64,000 nucleotides of DNA, taken from NCBI GenBank assembly GCA_947311845.1, contig CAMZMU010000027.1:78631805-78695804 (forward strand), given 5' to 3'. The notes beneath the pieces were generated by a model, which was not told the DNA's origin, ran no database searches, and worked only from the letters and a program-made list of their open reading frames with translations. The translations under genes were made by a program, and so were the position numbers. This document shows, in pieces, positions 10,325 to 21,663 of the stretch. The DNA is from Poa pratensis (taxonomy: Eukaryota > Streptophyta > Magnoliopsida > Poales > Poaceae). The number at the start of each line of letters is the position of its first letter. The stretch's first letter is position 1.

Positions 10325-11230
10325 CTTTTTTCGATGATGGAAATATATTAATATCAAAGATACTAATTACATCCAATCTCAGCAACGCACATAGTTTAAA
10401 AAGAGAAAGATCCCACTACAATGATCTATTCTTTGTAGTTGCAACATAAACCATCACCTGGACAACACTAGGAGTCCAAGTTCTCCAAAAGCTACGCGTT
10501 CAAGAAGCAAACAGTGCACAAAAGCCGTCGCCGCCCGATCGTAGATATTATGTTTTCATCCTAAAGTAAGTCCTCACACGCAAAACAATGTCTTCAACAA
10601 GGTCATTGCCAGACACAACCAATTAAACCCAGACCTTAGATTTTCACCATAAAAGGTAACACTTCGTACTCCTCGTGTGCTGCCGCCCCGCTTGCCCCTG
10701 TCGCTACTACAAGTCACGAATCACACGCAAATTCCTCATCGCCTCAAAGATTCGGTCCGTCATTACTAGACCTCAGACCTCAGCCGTCATGACTTTCTCC
10801 ACCACTGTCGTCACCATAGAAATCGAATACCGAATTGTCTCATGGTGACAACAGACAGCGAAGCTTCACGTCACTTCATCATGCAACCTTCTCTGTCAGA
10901 AATATGGGTACACACGACTGAATCCCATCAGATACATCAATCTATAGGCGTCAAGCGCCCCAATGGAGATCTCCGGCAGCCTTCGGGACTCGTCAACGGC
11001 CAGAGCAATGAAGGCCAATATCCAGCAAGACACCGTCTTGGCGCGAGAAGAACCCTAGTACCACCTCCATTATTCAAGCAAGCCAGCCGGCCTCCACGCC
11101 GCCATGACAGAGAAGCGGAGAGGAGATTGGCCGCAACACCTCCATGCCCGCACCACTCCGAACAGAGGCATTGAGGCCCATATCGAACTTACCGCCGAAG
11201 ATCTACACCGCCGGATCATTATCTTTGGTG
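10325..11230 (-). mobile_element. Possible LINE 3' remnant, minus strand
   Basis: Read on the minus strand, the stretch ends with TATTAATATATTTCCATCATCGAAAAAAG, which resembles the 3' terminus of some Triticeae LINEs (recalled, not checked). The remaining 0.9 kb is GC-moderate and without intact domains. It is cut at 11230 by the LTR element. It could instead be an unrelated degraded gene fragment. Confidence 0.35.
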
Positions 11231-11235
11231 GACTT

Positions 11236-11645
11236 TGTTGGATATTTTGATCTAGGCTAAACCTAGGTCAACAATTATGACTGCTACAGTAAGTCGGTGC
11301 TACAGTGCCCTGATTGGGGGCAGCAAAATATCAACCAATAGGTGGGCCCCCCCATGGTGCTGTGCAAATATAAAGATGGGGAGATGTCCCTATGGAATAG
11401 ACAGAGGTGAAAAACACGTCTAAGCTCTCCCCAAGCTGCCCAATTCCAGCACAAGCGCATCAGCCATGGGAAGGATTTTCCTGCACCTTCCACTAACTAC
11501 AGCAGCTACAGTGAAGGTGAAGAAGAGCAAGGGCTTCATCTCTCGAAGCCCTAGACTCCATCTCCAGCATCAAGATAAGTTTTAATCAATTCTATCTTAG
11601 TTGTGGCTCAAATCTTGAGCTAGTTGATCTTAAGGTTTTACAACA
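11236..11645 (+). repeat. 5' LTR
   Basis: 410 bp, TG...CA bounded, nearly identical to 20302-20709. A TATA-like CAAATATAAAG is at about 11366, upstream of GC-rich sequence, consistent with a transcription start in the LTR. Confidence 0.93.
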
Positions 11646-11646
11646 A

Positions 11647-11658
11647 TGGTATCAGAGC
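11647..11658 (+). other. Primer binding site, tRNA-iMet type
   Basis: TGGTATCAGAGC sits one base after the 5' LTR end. It is complementary to the 3' end of plant initiator Met-tRNA and fixes the orientation of the element. Confidence 0.92.
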
Positions 11659-12239
11659 TACTAGCTTCAAGTTTGAGCCCTCTTATGCTCTAGTTCTTGC
11701 TTGATCTATCAAGTTTATGTTAAGTATCAAGTTGTTCTTCCTGTCTTAGCTTGATCTAATGTTTTTAGCCCTTAATACTAAAGATTCTAGCCCTAAATTT
11801 GTAAGGAACAAGTCCTGACTGATTAAATTAAGGTTATGGGGTTTTCAATTGATGAAGTTAAAAGGGGATTGATGTATTTTCAGCAAGCTTTTAAGCAAAA
11901 TCCCCAAATTATGAAACCCTAGAACTGAAATTTCATGTTTTTCCCCTGTAATTAAGCTTGTGGTTTCAGTTTATGTAATGATTTGATGGGGGAAAGAAGC
12001 AAATTATTCATGAATCTTAATGTTTTCCCCAAATCCGAGACCCCAGCTTAAGCAATTGCTTGATTCCCTTCTGTTTTAACTCCGAGGTTTCGATAAAGTG
12101 CAATTAAAGTGGGGATTGAATAATTTGAAGAAAATCTCAATAAAATTCCCAAATTACCGAAACCCTAGTTATGAAGAAATCCCCAAATTTAAAGCGAACC
12201 CGGACCCTAATCCTAATGAAACTGAGGGCAGCAGACAAT

Positions 12240-12680
12240 AACCTTAGGTTACGGTGCTCGTCGTTGTACGGCGCCACCGTGACCGTCGTACCCGAGCGGC
12301 TTTGCCGTCTGCTGCACCGGATGGTCGTCGTCCTCCCTCGAGCGCTGGTCGCAGATGTAGAGGTGTCGCCTTGCCGGCTTTGGTGAGGATGGTCGTTGCC
12401 GATGCGGGGACGCCCGCTCGTGCACGCCCGCCTCGCAGAGGGCACCGACGAGAGCCGCTCGACGGAGTTGCACGCAGGCCGAAGCCGCACGCGGTTCCGG
12501 CAAAAGGATCTCACCGGCGCCGCCATATTCTCCTCTCTGTCGCGCGCGGTCGTGCGCCGCGCCATTCTGTCTTGCTCGCTCGTCGCCGCCATGGTTGTGA
12601 GAGTGAGAAGGGGAGGAGAAAAATGAGACTAGGGTTCGCGGGGGGGGGGGGGAGGGCGGGCAGTGGCCGACGACCTGGTT
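12240..12680. other. GC-rich island inside the LTR element
   Basis: About 440 bp of strongly GC-rich sequence in AT-rich surroundings, ending in a run of 13 G near 12640. It opens frames on both strands with low-complexity Arg/Ala/Pro content and no recognisable domain. It may be captured 5'-exon or promoter sequence of a host gene, or leader sequence of the element. No gene is called. Confidence 0.5.
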
Positions 12681-13358
12681 TTGGTTGGGCACAGCATCAC
12701 GTGTGACCGTTGGATTTGCATCCAATGGCTCACAGTGTTAGCAGCTTAAGCGGGCCAAGTGTGCCGTATGGGGGCAGTTGTCTCCCGGTCCAGGCCTAGG
12801 AGGGGAATTGAGTAATAAAAGAAAAGGAGGTTGGGCTGGGCCAAATATAGCCCATTTTGAGAAAGGATTTTATCCTTTTCTGAATTAAGTTTTTTCCCTC
12901 TTTTATTAATTAAAGAGAAATGGGTTGCGTAAATAAGTATTGGGCTAAAATAAATTAAGTTTTATGGTTAAATCGAAAAGGTTTTAAGGATAATGTTTAT
13001 GTTTTGACATATTATGATATTATGAGCCAAATTATTCTTTGGTGTTTTGTTATGTCATCATGCAATTATGTGCCATATTAAGTCACTTTTAATGGATTTT
13101 ATTATGCTTAGTAAATTAATTTATGGTATTAGAATTATCATGATGATTGTTTCTATCGTGATGTCATAATGTTTCTGCTGCAACATTAAATTTATAAATC
13201 CTCCAATTAAGTATGGCTTATGTCCGTCATTCTGGCCAAAGCTGATTGGCGGGCATTTTGACCATGACATTTTTTGTTGGTCTGGTTCGCTTCTGGCTAA
13301 ATCTGATGCGAGCCAGATTGATGAAAGTAGTATTTTTATGTGAGGATATAATTAAGTA

Positions 13359-13525
13359 TGAGATTTTAGCACATAACACCACATGTTGGGGCTTCTTTTG
13401 CACAGAACCACAACCCTAGCTTTTTTTTTGCACAGAACACCAACATTCGGGGTAATTATTTGCAGAAAACACAAAATATGCTGTTAACTCGTTTGACCAC
13501 CAATCTGGAAGCTGGGCCCACCTGT
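13359..13525. repeat. MULE left terminal inverted repeat
   Basis: About 165 bp, complementary to 16060-16222. It contains internally repeated TTTTGCACAGAAC(A)CC motifs at about 13397 and 13428, so the TIR is itself built from short direct repeats. Confidence 0.85.
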
Positions 13526-13653
13526 CCGGGTGCCACCGTGGCAGTAGCTTTACCACGGAACGAACTAAACAGTTTGGATCAAATCAAATCAAATCGAACA
13601 GAGCCTCTTCTCGGTTCGAGGGTTTGCAGCGGCGGCGACTAGAGCCGGCTAGA

Positions 13654-15980
13654 ATGCGCCCGGCCGACGGACCAGACGATGGCGTCGGGGGCGGCGGAGA
13701 TCCGGCATGGAGGTCGGGCGGGATGGATGGGCAGGAGGCCGCGCCGGTGTTTGACGGGCTGGCAGCGGAGGTGGCCACCATGGGAGTCGTCGATGGCGGC
13801 GGAAGAGGCCGCGCGCCGGCGACGAGGACGCCGGCCATGTATTCCAGCGACTCCTTGTGTTTCACTCGGTAAGATCCCCTCCGCAATGCCCGATTTCCTC
13901 TGAAATTTCTCTATTTGGTGTTGTTTTTGTACGGGAAGAACCCTAAAATTGTATTTTGATTCGGCAGTGCTGATTGTATAAATTGATTAGTCTCTCTCCA
14001 TTTGTCTTTGTTTAGGATGGATGGTTATGTTGGTCAGTTTGAATCAGTTGACATTGTTGGTACTCAATTTAGTGTGAATCAGCCTAGAGAAGATATTATG
14101 CAGAGTCAAATGGGCAGCAATGTGGATTGGGAATTTCTTGATGCCGAACCTGCGCAATTAGTAACACACATGGAGGGAGATGGCCAAGATGAAGGTATTG
14201 TCGATGATGAAACTGACTCGGACCACTATGATGATTTTCTGGTTCGGTGTGAAGGTGATACCGATGTTGAGGACTATTTCCCAACACAAATCACACAGGT
14301 GGAGGTTGTAGTTGAGGAAGAGAGACCAAGGTTAATGGAAGATAGAAGCAAAAATGCCAAGGAAAAAGCTGAGTTGTCAAGGGCAGCTAGGAGAAGGACA
14401 ATGGAAGAAGCTTTAGAGGAAAATTACATGGAATTTAGTGATGAAGCGAGTGATGACTGTAGGGAGTTAACTGATTCCAGCGATGACAATGGAGCTGTGG
14501 ATGAAGAGAAAGTGTCCGTAACAAAGAGGAAGAGCAGATCGAAGAAATTGGCCAAGAGAACATTTTATGAGGAATCCAATGCCAATGCCCATGAGCAGTT
14601 GCAAGTCAAGTTATGCTTTGTAGATATCCATCAATATAGAAGGGCTCTAGCAAACTACCACATTGTGAATCAAAGAGACTTTGAATATTTGAGAAATGAT
14701 CATGATAGGATTACTGTTTGCTGTTAAGATCGTAGGCACATGTCCCTTTGCAATTTTGTCATCGACGATCAAAGGAGAAACAACCCACGTTATTCGAGGG
14801 ATTGTTTTGCCTCACACATGTGGGAAGACAAATGATAGTTCAAGAATTAATAGCGTTTGGGTGAGCAAGACTTATGAAGAAAATATTAGAAGTGACCCTA
14901 ATATGAAGATTGGAGCACTCATTGACATGGTAAAGAGGGAACATGGGGTTACTATTTCCACACACATGGCATATAGGGCAAAAAACAAAGCACTAGAGGT
15001 GGTTGATGGACACCACACGGGCCAGTATTTGAGGATAATAGATTACCTCCAAACTGTGCTAAACACCAATCCTGGTAGTAGGTGTATTGTGAACACTATT
15101 GTCAATCAAGACCCACAGAAGAATCCAAGGTTTCATGGATTATTCTACTGCCTAAATGCCCAAGTGCAAGGATTTCTAGAAGGTTGTAGACCTTTTATTG
15201 GTAAGATTAATGCCTTGCTGTACATTATTGGTAAGATTAATGCCTTGCTGTAATTGTTTCTTACTACATGCATTGATCTTAATTTACAGGTGTAGATGGA
15301 TGTTTCTTGAAGGTAGGCTCTGGATTTCAAATCCTTGCTGCCACGGCTAGGGATGGCAGCAATAACATGTTCCCACTAGCTTTTGGAGTTGTGGGAAAAG
15401 AGGAGACGTCAACTTGGCGTTGGTTTCTAACTCAGCTAAAGTATGCTCTAGGTGGTGGCACAAGTAAGCATGGGCCCTTCACTATCATGTCTGACCGTCA
15501 AAAAGGGTTGTTAAATGCAGTCAACCAAGTCTTTCCAGAGTGTGAGCAACGCTTTTGTCTTAGGCACATATATGCTAATTTTCAACTAGCTGGATTTAGG
15601 GGAGATGACCTGAAAAAGTTAGTAGATGCTGCTGCATCTGCCTTCAAACATAGTGATCATGTACATGCAATGGATATGCTAAAAGCCTTAAACTTAGATG
15701 CATGGACTTGGCTGAGCAAAATTCCTACTAAGTGTTGGGCTCGCTATGCAATGGATACAACATGAAAGACTGATCTAGTTGTCAATAATTTAAGCGAAGT
15801 TTTCAATAGCTACATCCTTGAACAAAGGGAGAAGCCCATAGTGACTATGATCGATCAGATCAGGACCAAGCTGATGGTTAAGTTTGCGACTGCAAGAGAT
15901 GGAGTAGCCGTTGCACGTTGGGAAATAACACCGCATTACGTTGAAAAACTTGAGACCGAGAAGAGGTTTTCTAGGTGGTG
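13654..15980 (+). pseudogene. MULE transposase, frame-broken and lacking the C-terminal zinc finger
   Basis: Possible exon 1 (13654-13868, Gly/Ala-rich) ends at GTAAGATC, and the frame resumes after an AG at about 14014. Residues encoded at 14015-14727 form an acidic N-terminal region, then a MULE DNA-binding region ('FEYLRNDHDRITV'). A stop or frameshift near 14725 precedes 'CPFAILSSTIKGE' and 'VLPHTCGKT'. An intron (15201-15289, GT-AG) interrupts before the DDE catalytic core: 'VDGCFLKVGSGFQILAATA', 'FGVVGKEETSTWRWFL', 'FTIMSDRQKGLLNAVNQVF' and 'FCLRHIYANF'. A TGA follows 'MDTT' at about 15765, with resemblance continuing to about 15980 where the right TIR region begins. The SWIM zinc finger normally present at the C-terminus is absent. 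Not functional. Confidence 0.82.
15176..15252 (+). repeat. Tandem duplication that copies a splice donor
   Basis: TTATTGGTAAGATTAATGCC TTGCTGTA occurs twice back to back (about 15195-15222 and 15226-15253). The unit includes the exon end ATTG and the donor GTAAGA of the transposase intron, so two equivalent donors lie about 31 bp apart. Confidence 0.8.
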
Positions 15981-16059
15981 CACGGCGGTGAATGCATGTT
16001 GTTGTTCTGTGCAAAAAAACCTTGCTAGGGTTGTGGTTCTGTGCAAAAATAGCCCTGAC

Positions 16060-16222
16060 AGGTTGGCCCAGCTTCCTAATTATTGGTCAAACGAGTTAAC
16101 AACGTATTTTGTGTTCTCTGCAAATAATTACCCCGAATGTTGGTGTTCTGTGCAAAAAAAAGCTAGGGTTGTGGTTCTGTGCAAAAGAAGCCCCAACAAG
16201 TGGTGTTATGTGCTAAAATCTC
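16060..16222. repeat. MULE right terminal inverted repeat
   Basis: Inverted complement of 13359-13525. A second, shorter set of GTTCTGTGCAAAAA motifs lies just inside, at about 15998-16050, making this arm longer than the left one. Confidence 0.85.
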
Positions 16223-16769
16223 AATTAAGTGTGGTTATTTTGACCACAATTTTTTATTGATTCTTACCCATCTCTGGCTAAAACTGTTTTGGGTTCGATC
16301 AGTAAATAAAGTTCATAATGTTGATGCTTATTAAAGCATCCAATTCATTTTTGCAGCACCTAATGTCTCTCTTATTGCCGGAATAATTAACGGCATAAGG
16401 CAATTAAATGATAGCAATTATGTTTTATGAAAGGAGAAGCTAGAGATTACTCTAGTTTTTTGTTGAATATTAATTGTGCTCTCCTTCATGATCCTCCTAA
16501 AGCACCTAAAGAAGGTGCTGAAAAATTATGATGCCCTGAAAAGGGATTATGATGATGTGATAAAAATAAGAGGGAGGATTCAAATTAAGTGGCCTATCGT
16601 CTGAGCTATACTTAAGTTTTGGGCATTAATATACCTAAAGTTAACTTTTTCATGGTTATAGTTCATTAAACCATGGATTGCCATGTTTAATTGCCCATCA
16701 ATAAGGTTTATGTCCTTAAGCCATGCATGTTCTATAAAGTTGTTCCTATTATGTCTCTCTAATTTAAAT

Positions 16770-17150
16770 AAAGTGTGGTTTGTGTTTGTCATTCTGGCCA
16801 AAGCTGATTGATGAGCACATGACTATAAAAAAAATATTGTTCTGGTTCACGGACTAGTTCAATAAAAGAAGTGTATAGAGACATGATTTAATTAAGTGTG
16901 ACTGATATTTGTCATTCTGGCCAAAGCTGATTGATAACTATCTAATCACAATATTTTGCTGGTCTTGTCCATTTCTGGCCAAAGCTGATGTGGGCTAGAT
17001 CGGTGAAAGAAGTTTAAGAGGCTATAAAGTGTGACATGTATTTATTATTCTGGCCAAAGCTGATTAACGAATATTTGCTCACAAATTTTTGTTGTTCTGG
17101 TCTATTTCTGGCCAAAGCTGATGTGGATCAGATCAACAAAAGAAGTTCAT
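16770..17150 (+). repeat. Tandem units carrying CTGGCCAAAGCTGAT
   Basis: The exact 15-mer CTGGCCAAAGCTGAT begins at 16794, 16917, 16975, 17050 and 17106, and also at 13232 on the other side of the MULE. Diverged versions are near 13303, 16274 and 17456. The larger unit is about 125-135 bp and holds two variants: one after GTCATT and ending in TTG, and one after CATTT or TATTT and ending in GTGG. No open frame follows the periodicity. Function unknown. Confidence 0.8.
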
Positions 17151-20100
17151 GATCTGGGAAAGTTTTCATGTATAAGGCTTATGGACAGAATGCAATATGC
17201 CACAAATATTTAAGTACCTTCGGGGAATTAAGGTAAAAGACATCAATTGTCTTAGATACGCTTCTGCTATTAAGTGTCTCTGATTAGTTCCCAGATCAAT
17301 TAACTTATGAATTTTTTGAACATTTATGATCATTATCATGATTATTAAGCTATCCCTAACTAAGTAATCTCCAATTATGATGATAGAACCAAAGGGAATT
17401 TTTGGTTGGAGATTTAATGATTATTTTGGGATAGGTTGTGACACGTGAATTCATTCTGACCAAAGTTGATTGGATACATGTGTTATTCCCTAAAATTAAT
17501 GTTTACATGAGGAATTATGTTCTACATGATCACTATAAAATATTTGTGATCATGAATTTTATCCCTATTGCTAATCTTTTTCAATTCAGCCATAATGTTT
17601 TCGGCTGATTTAATGCTTCTTATGATAAATAAGTTAAGCTTCTGTATATATTATTGTTTTATGAGGTCATAAATAATGAAGTATATAAAAAAATAATGAG
17701 CTCTCATTAAAGAAACTTTGATTATTAGAGTATTGATGAGAATCCAATGGATTTCTTGTCTATTAATGTTTATTGGGAGCAAAACCCAGTAAGAATCTGT
17801 GGGAGTGTGCCAGTAAGGATCTAGGAAAATAATTTCCTAGTTCTTTCATAATAAAGTTTTTTGGCATTAATGGAGAAGTAATTTGAAGTAGCTTCTCAAA
17901 ATTCTATAAGATTATGTTGATCATGAAAAATTCTCATGATTTAATTATGGAGCTTTTGAGTTTGCTTTATTATGTCATCTACAAAAAGCACAAAAGTGGA
18001 ATGTGATTAAGCTCAAAGGATTTTATATCCATAAGAAAGTGTGTAAACATTTTGGATAAAGATGCTATATGCATAATAATATTATGGCCTCATAAATAAG
18101 GAAGTTTTAAAGAGAAGTCCTAAAGAAGGACGGGAGGCTAATGTTTTAAAGCTACTGGAAGATTTCCATTAGCCTAAATTAAGTTCTTCATCCTCCATTC
18201 CAATAATGTGATTCGTGCTACAAGTTTTATTGACTTCTCTACTAAAGGTGGAATATTTATTATGGAAGTTCGTCGAAATGTTGAGGTATGGCTCAGTCCT
18301 CATTTCGAGGGGGAGAATTGAACTTCCCATGAACTTAAAATTAAGTAAGAAGCTCTTCTTCGAATATGTTTTATATTCCATCACTAAGGCATTTTTAAGT
18401 TTTAAGGTTTATGTGGAGTACCATTTTTGGTCAGATTTCTTAAGATTCCATCTCCTAAGGGTATCATTATTACTAAGAATTTTTCGTGCCATGTTTCCTT
18501 AAGTAAGATACAAGTTTTTGGTTCTGCTCTCTACAATAGTTCTCCTAAATCACTTAAGGAGGATAATAAAATTATGAAATTTAAGAGAGAGCAGTCAAAT
18601 ATTGCATGGCAATTAAGAACTCCATCATGGATACCATGAATAGAGCCATCTACTAACTCCCAGATTGTCAAGGTTATAGGCCATTTTTTCCCCAATTGGT
18701 CTCTCTAAAGTTTAAGCAACGGGTCTTGACGAAAGACTTGTTGATATAATGATATGACTGGGAGTTTTTGAGAAAAGTGGCACATGATCACCGAATTTAA
18801 AATTTTGGAGATGGAAACCATCCTTTATGAAATAAAGAATTAATGATGATGATCAATTGTCCTTGAGACAATAAGCATCTTATAATGGTACAAAGTTCAA
18901 TAATAATTTTTGATAAATCAGTCTTATGTTAACTATGAGCAATAGGGATATTGCATAAGACCCGAGAGTTTTCTCTCGGGGTTGATAAGTTTATCTTGGT
19001 GATGTACTTTAAGTTATTAAGACTCACTAAGATTGGTCCATTAAAGGGAGTATTAAGTTCACCCAAAGTTTATGTTTACTCCCTCAAGGGCAATAAGTTT
19101 TTCCTTACGTTGTTACTAATGCTTAAGTTATTATGTGCCCTAAAGATCTTGTGTCCGGGATATCTTGGCAGACATAAGTCCGGGTTTGGACCTCCCAGAA
19201 AATACTTAAGAAAAGCTTTGCCTTGTTGGAACAAGCACTAAAGTAATTGTGTGATAATATATCACATTAAGGGATTACATGCTCACATTCAAGAAACAAT
19301 AATGACCACCAAGCTGTGGATCTTTAAAGTATTCTGCAAGGAGTGAAAATCCTTTCAAGTTCTATCCACAAAAGTTTCACTCTTGCAGGGGGAGCCATAT
19401 TGTGGAATGGTTTCACCCAAATTCTTAAGGGCATCGTTAAGATGCAAATTAAATTGTGGCATGTTTCGATCCCTATGTTTTAAGATATGGATTTGTGTCT
19501 CTGATCCATAATAATTTAAGGGATTATCTTAAGAAATTTATCCCGGGACATATTATGTAAGAGTGCAGTCAATTCAAGTAGCATGTCAAGAGGTTCTGCC
19601 AGACCTAAGACATTGTGAAAGAATGATTCCAGAGTCAAAACATTCAAGGCCTTGATGAATTAAGTTTTGGTGTTCAACAAATAAGTATTAGATTTACGAC
19701 ATAAGGGTTGAACACATATAAAGTAAATTTTGGGTGCTTGTATGTAAGCATTACATTAAGATATTAAGTGCTAAGCACCATATTTAAGAGGCTTGCCTTC
19801 TAACGTTGCCGACATTAAGATTATGTGGCAGCCTATTGTTATGGGACAAATTATGATTCTGGAAAAACAATTTTCACTTCTTTTCAAAAGCGCGCGCATA
19901 ATGATATGCACAAGAATATATGAAGAGAAACTGCACTTTTGGGACCATTATAGCACCATCTCCCCAAAAGGCTCATTTTGAGATCGAATGGGAACCATAG
20001 TCACTTGGTTCAGCAGTACTTAATTGACTGTTGTAATCTATTGTCTTGGTGTACCATTTTATCAAAAGATGAGTCTGTAATGTTTATGTAAAGTGAATTA

Positions 20101-20288
20101 TGAAATAAAGCTAATGAATAATGTGAATAAAGTTTATGGAGCTCATAAGTTAAAGAAGTTCCATTTTGAGATGGGGTGGTATATTGTAGTAATTGGTTTT
20201 CTGTGGTACTAATCAATTGACCGCAGTAATCTTTTTATCTCGTATGCCATTTCATTGATAAGTGGGCTTATAAAGTTTAGCATTACGA
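17150..20288. other. Internal region of the LTR element, no coding domain recognised
   Basis: About 3.1 kb of AT-rich sequence where the longest frames are under 100 codons and show no RT, RNase H or integrase motifs. TTAAG-containing words are conspicuously frequent. It may be ancient coding sequence or a structural spacer. Confidence 0.6.
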
Positions 20289-20301
20289 TCAAGGGGGAGA
20301 A
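20289..20301 (+). other. Polypurine tract
   Basis: CAAGGGGGAGAA lies directly before the 3' LTR, the plus-strand priming site for reverse transcription. Confidence 0.88.
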
Positions 20302-20709
20302 TGTTGGATATTTTGATCTAGGCTAAACCTAGGTCAACAATTATGACTGCTACAGTAAGTCGGTGCTACAGTGCCCTGATCGGGGGCAGCAAAATATCAA
20401 CCAATAGGTAGGTCCCCCCATGGTGCTGTGCAAATATAAAGATGGGGAGATGTCCCTATGGGATAGACAGAGGTGAAAACACGTCTAAGCTCTCCCAAGC
20501 TGCCCAATTCCAGCACAAGCGCAGCAGCCATGGGAAGGATTTTCCTGCACCTTCCACCAACTCCAGCAGTTACAGTGAAGGTGAAGAAGAGCAAGGGCTT
20601 CATCTCTCGAAGCCCTAGACTCCATCTCCAACATCAAGATAAGTTTTAATCAATTCTATCTTAGTTGCGGCTCAAATTTTGAGCTAGTTGATCTTGAGGT
20701 TTTACAACA
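20302..20709 (+). repeat. 3' LTR
   Basis: 408 bp, matching 11236-11645 with 12 substitutions and 2 one-base indels by eye count. It is followed by the GACTT target duplication. Confidence 0.93.
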
Positions 20710-21283
20710 GACTTCACTTTTTCAGTCATCTCATATATAGATTGTAGGAGTATGGTTGTATCAGTAGACCATTATCGTGACAATAATGCAGGGGTAGTAG
20801 TCCCTTCGAAACAACTTTATATCACTCCAAAAAAGCGGGAGAATGTTATCGGCAGTGTGCAATGTGCCACAGCAAATGGACACGTAAATAAAAAGGTCCT
20901 GGCAAAGGTGTAGCCGAGGTCAATACCGTCCACCTCGCAATAATTAAAGAGTGGACGAAACGAGCCGTTCGTCGTCGTGCCCTCGTGTGAAGGGAACGCG
21001 GATGTCTCATGGCGTCCACAGCTACTCCTTGCGTATAATCGCATTGATTGATGGTCATGGCCGTTTCTCTCTCGTCCAAGCTGTAGGTGACGTGTGACGT
21101 CTCGACATTATAATAGATTGCCTTTGTTTGAACCTGTAGCTGCTGTAGGGTCCTCAAGACTTGTGCAAAAGAGAGGGACTGCTCATTGATGTTCCAATGC
21201 GTGTAGCCGTTGTCTCTCTACCAATCTTCTCGATTTGAGAAAATTCTTGTGGAGAAATTAGAATGAGAGACAGAAATTCACTT

Positions 21284-21663
21284 TGGCTCCGGGTGCATAT
21301 GGTCTATTTTTTAAAACTAAAAACATAAGAAAACATTTCGAAAAAATCTGGAAAAAATTTGGCGCAAACATATACAAGTACTTAACTTCGTGTAAAATTG
21401 CGGAATGAAATGATACTTTCAGTGGTCTTTGCAAAAAATACAAAATTTGTGCTTTAGAAAATGTATTTTGAAATCTCATTTCGGCCATAGATTTTGTCTG
21501 TTTTCACAGACCACATAAAATGTTATTTGCTTCTGAAATTTTTCACGAACGTTCAAATCTTGTACTGTATATGTGTGTGCCTAATTGTTTTCAGACTTTT
21601 CTAATAATTTTCATATCTTTTAAATTTTGAAACATATAACAGAATCATATGCACCGGCAGCTA
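21284..21663. mobile_element. MITE-like element with GTGCATATG ends
   Basis: The left end GGCTCCGGGTGCATATG and the right end CATATGCACCGGCAGCT form an imperfect inverted pair about 380 bp apart. The interior is AT-rich with runs of A and T. It interrupts the duplicated segment: the sequences on its two sides (CTCTCTACCAATCTTC...GAGAAAATTCTTGTGGAGAA, and CTCTCTATCAATCTTCACGATTTGAGAAAATTC) are near copies, so a roughly 60-bp direct repeat flanks it. Confidence 0.6.

Larger units (their letters stand above)
13359..16222 (+). mobile_element. Mutator-like element (MULE) nested in the LTR element
   Basis: Long terminal inverted repeats start TGAGATTTTAGCACATAACACCAC on the left and mirror it at the right end (16060-16222). 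The flanks AATTAAGTA (13350-13358) and AATTAAGTG (16223-16231) form a 9-bp target duplication with one mismatch, the length expected of MULEs. A plus-strand MULE transposase lies inside. The insertion is in a repeat-rich part of the host LTR element and is therefore younger than it. Confidence 0.88.
11231..20714 (+). mobile_element. LTR retrotransposon without recognisable pol, complete with target duplications
   Basis: Direct LTRs at 11236-11645 and 20302-20709 start TGTTGGATATTTT and end TTTTACAACA. Both sides are flanked by GACTT (11231-11235 and 20710-20714), a perfect 5-bp target duplication. A tRNA-iMet-type primer site follows the left LTR and a purine tract precedes the right LTR, so the element reads on the plus strand. 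The internal 8.7 kb holds a nested Mutator element and a GC-rich patch but no gag, protease, RT or integrase that I could recognise. It is either an LARD-like non-autonomous family or an extremely decayed Copia/Gypsy. By eye the LTRs differ at 12 substitutions and 2 single-base indels, which suggests insertion on the order of a million years ago under usual grass rates. Confidence 0.9.

Noticed and set aside
10842..11174. 110-codon plus-strand open frame
   Set aside because: No domain, and it runs through a region that resembles the antisense of a LINE tail.
12137..12725. Possible gene in the GC island at 12.2-12.7 kb
   Set aside because: Equally open on both strands, Arg/Ala/Pro-rich, and no recognisable domain. 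Described as a GC-rich island only.
16770..17150. CRISPR-like or satellite array
   Set aside because: Units are imperfect with unequal spacing, confined to one LTR element in a plant genome. They are recorded as an internal repeat.
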